From an uncultured Opitutia bacterium (GTDB taxonomy: Bacteria > Verrucomicrobiota > Verrucomicrobiia > Opitutales > UBA953), in the NCBI GenBank assembly GCA_903957465.1, contig CAJBPJ010000089.1, positions 1 to 8,107 of the forward strand: a DNA stretch of 8,107 nucleotides, in the 5' to 3' direction. The position numbers and the translations under genes were made by a program. Positions 6,759 through 8,107 of this stretch are shown in pieces. A model generated the notes under the pieces. That model searched no databases and had not been told where the DNA came from. It worked only from the letters and a program-made list of their open reading frames with translations. Every line of letters begins with the position of its first letter. Within the stretch, counting starts at the first letter, position 1.

Positions 6759-8107
6759 ATGAAGCTGCTACTCTTGCTCTCCCTATTAAGCTCACCGCAC
6801 CTATTACATGCGGCGTCAGTTTGGGATACCGCCGTTGCAGATCCCGTAGCCGCACAGTTAGCACGGCCTACCAAAGCTCAGTACGAGTGGCAGGAACAGG
6901 AGTTAGCTATGTTCGTGCAACTCGACCCAGCGACGATTCAACAGCGCGAGTACGATGACGGAAGTACACCCCTGAAAGATATACGTTTTGAAAAGTTAGA
7001 CGTGAATGAATGGTGTCAGGCGGCGAAATCCTTCGGTGCTAAAGAGATTGTCTTTATGTTGGCACACAGTGGCGGCTTTTGCATGTGGCCGAGTCAGACA
7101 ACACAATACCATATCGGGAATACAGCCTACCGTGGTGGAGGCGGTGATGTAGTCAAAGAATTCGCCGCTGCCTGCCGACGCCACGGACTTAACGCCGGCT
7201 TCTACTTCTGGCTCCCCCACCCGCGTAAAGCCGCCGAAGACACTTCAACTATCAGCTACCGCAAATTGGATAAAGTAGAGACGTGGGAGGACTCCAACCG
7301 CTTGCTCGAGCGCCGATTCGACGAAATCATGGACCGACTAGGGTCCGATCTCGTCACTGAGATTTGGATCGACCAACCCATCAAAGCCTCAATCGGTAAG
7401 CGTATCGCTGAACGGGCCCCTCGAGCCGTCATCGCCGCCGTCGGTAGTCGCGACCCCCTGCCGACCATCCGATGGCCTGGCAATGAACGTGGCGTCGTCG
7501 CATACCCTTGCTGGTCCACCCTCGACCGAGCACGTATCGCCGCCACTGAGGCTCCGAATCAAGTCGAGGCTGATAAGCGCCAAATCCAAGGCGCTGAAAA
7601 CCCGAACGGCGACTATTGGGCGCCCCACGAGGCGGACGTACCTCTGCATGAACATTTCTGGCACATGCGACCCGAAGCGCTCAAACACCGACGAAGTCTC
7701 GAGACCTTAATGGACTGCTATGAGAAGTCCGTCGGACGTAATAGCTTCTTAATTCTTAACTGTGCACCACAGGCTGATGGCAGTGTGCATCCCGATGATA
7801 TGAAACGGTATGAAGAGTTTGGTACTGAAATTCGCCGACGGTTTGGCAACCCACTTGGAAAAATTGAACAAGTTGCTGCCAAAGACGCTGTCCTCAATCT
7901 TGGTAGTGCGAAAACTGTGGGTTACGTCGATCTCTGGGAAGACTACCGTTACGGTCATCGCATCCGTGCCTTCGTCATCGAGGGGTTCGACGGCAAAGGC
8001 TGGGTGAAACTGTTTGAAGGTACTGCCGTGGGTCGCCGCATGCTTGCCCGCTGCAACCCTACCGAAGTCAGCCAAGTACGCGTGCGCGTGACGGAGTCCG
8101 TCGGCAC
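6759..8107 (+). CDS. Divergent GH29-type alpha-L-fucosidase, partial (C-terminus beyond window)
   Basis: An open frame runs from ATG 6759 to the window edge without a stop (449 codons plus two bases), starting 10 bases after the esterase stop; GGG sits immediately before the ATG and no good Shine-Dalgarno is seen. Residues 1-18 are a Sec signal peptide (MKLLLLLSLLSSPHLLHA). The GH29 catalytic barrel covers about 35-365: QYEWQEQELAMFVQLDP (41-57), LAHSGGFCMWPSQTTQY (101-117), GGGDVVKEFAAACRRHGL (127-144), EIWID (201-205) with Asp205 as candidate nucleophile, RWPGNERG (238-245), DYWAPHEADVP (285-295) and YEKSVGRNSFLILNCAP (321-337). A beta-sandwich domain follows from about 368. Two motifs differ from classic GH29: MFxHFG reads MFVQLDP, and KHHDGF reads AHSGGF. 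I recall PVC homologues annotated as fucosidases with comparable changes, so this may be a subfamily rather than a dead enzyme. Expected role is hydrolysis of terminal alpha-L-fucose or a related sugar outside the cytoplasm. Confidence 0.88.
   Translation, partial: MKLLLLLSLLSSPHLLHAASVWDTAVADPVAAQLARPTKAQYEWQEQELAMFVQLDPATIQQREYDDGSTPLKDIRFEKLDVNEWCQAAKSFGAKEIVFMLAHSGGFCMWPSQTTQYHIGNTAYRGGGGDVVKEFAAACRRHGLNAGFYFWLPHPRKAAEDTSTISYRKLDKVETWEDSNRLLERRFDEIMDRLGSDLVTEIWIDQPIKASIGKRIAERAPRAVIAAVGSRDPLPTIRWPGNERGVVAYPCWSTLDRARIAATEAPNQVEADKRQIQGAENPNGDYWAPHEADVPLHEHFWHMRPEALKHRRSLETLMDCYEKSVGRNSFLILNCAPQADGSVHPDDMKRYEEFGTEIRRRFGNPLGKIEQVAAKDAVLNLGSAKTVGYVDLWEDYRYGHRIRAFVIEGFDGKGWVKLFEGTAVGRRMLARCNPTEVSQVRVRVTESVG

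Noticed and set aside
6638..8075. Several minus-strand and alternative-frame open stretches between 6638 and 8075
   Set aside because: They are antisense or out of frame to the continuous GH29-like coding region, which is supported by conserved motifs along its length.

Overview
The window looks like chromosomal DNA from a member of the PVC group (Planctomycetota/Verrucomicrobiota). A polysaccharide-degrading Verrucomicrobiota bacterium is my best guess, but that is inference. The guess rests on a large secreted cytochrome protein with DUF1549 and DUF1553 domains sitting directly beside its usual Tat-exported DUF1501 partner, a pairing I know almost only from this group, and on the two exported carbohydrate-active enzymes that follow. 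No rRNA, tRNA, CRISPR array, transposase or phage gene is visible.

Layout. Positions 1-283 are non-coding repeat DNA: two nearly identical 125-bp units (1-125 and 159-283, one mismatch) whose core is a large inverted repeat built from iterated 7-bp GACTAAR-like units. Positions 284-538 are a leader without a recognisable gene; it holds small inverted repeats and, just before the first gene, a bulged 10-bp hairpin. From 539 to the right edge there is one dense run of four plus-strand genes with junctions of 1, 2 (or 44, depending on start) and 10 nt, almost certainly one transcription unit: (1) PSCyt1-DUF1549-DUF1553 protein with two CxxCH haem motifs, (2) DUF1501 protein with a twin-arginine signal and a possible lipobox, (3) sialate O-acetylesterase-like SGNH esterase with an extra N-terminal domain, (4) a divergent GH29-type alpha-L-fucosidase that runs off the window end after 449 codons.

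How the genes may work together. All four products carry export signals, so they should act outside the cytoplasm. The esterase would remove acetyl groups and the fucosidase-like enzyme would act on terminal deoxy-sugar residues, consistent with stepwise stripping of a decorated, perhaps acetylated and fucosylated, glycan. The role of the cytochrome/DUF1501 pair is not established; its placement at the head of a glycan-degradation operon suggests an envelope-associated, possibly redox, step of polysaccharide use.

The most interesting items are the heptamer-based inverted repeats, the altered active-site motifs of the GH29-like enzyme, and the co-transcription of a haem protein with glycan-degrading enzymes.
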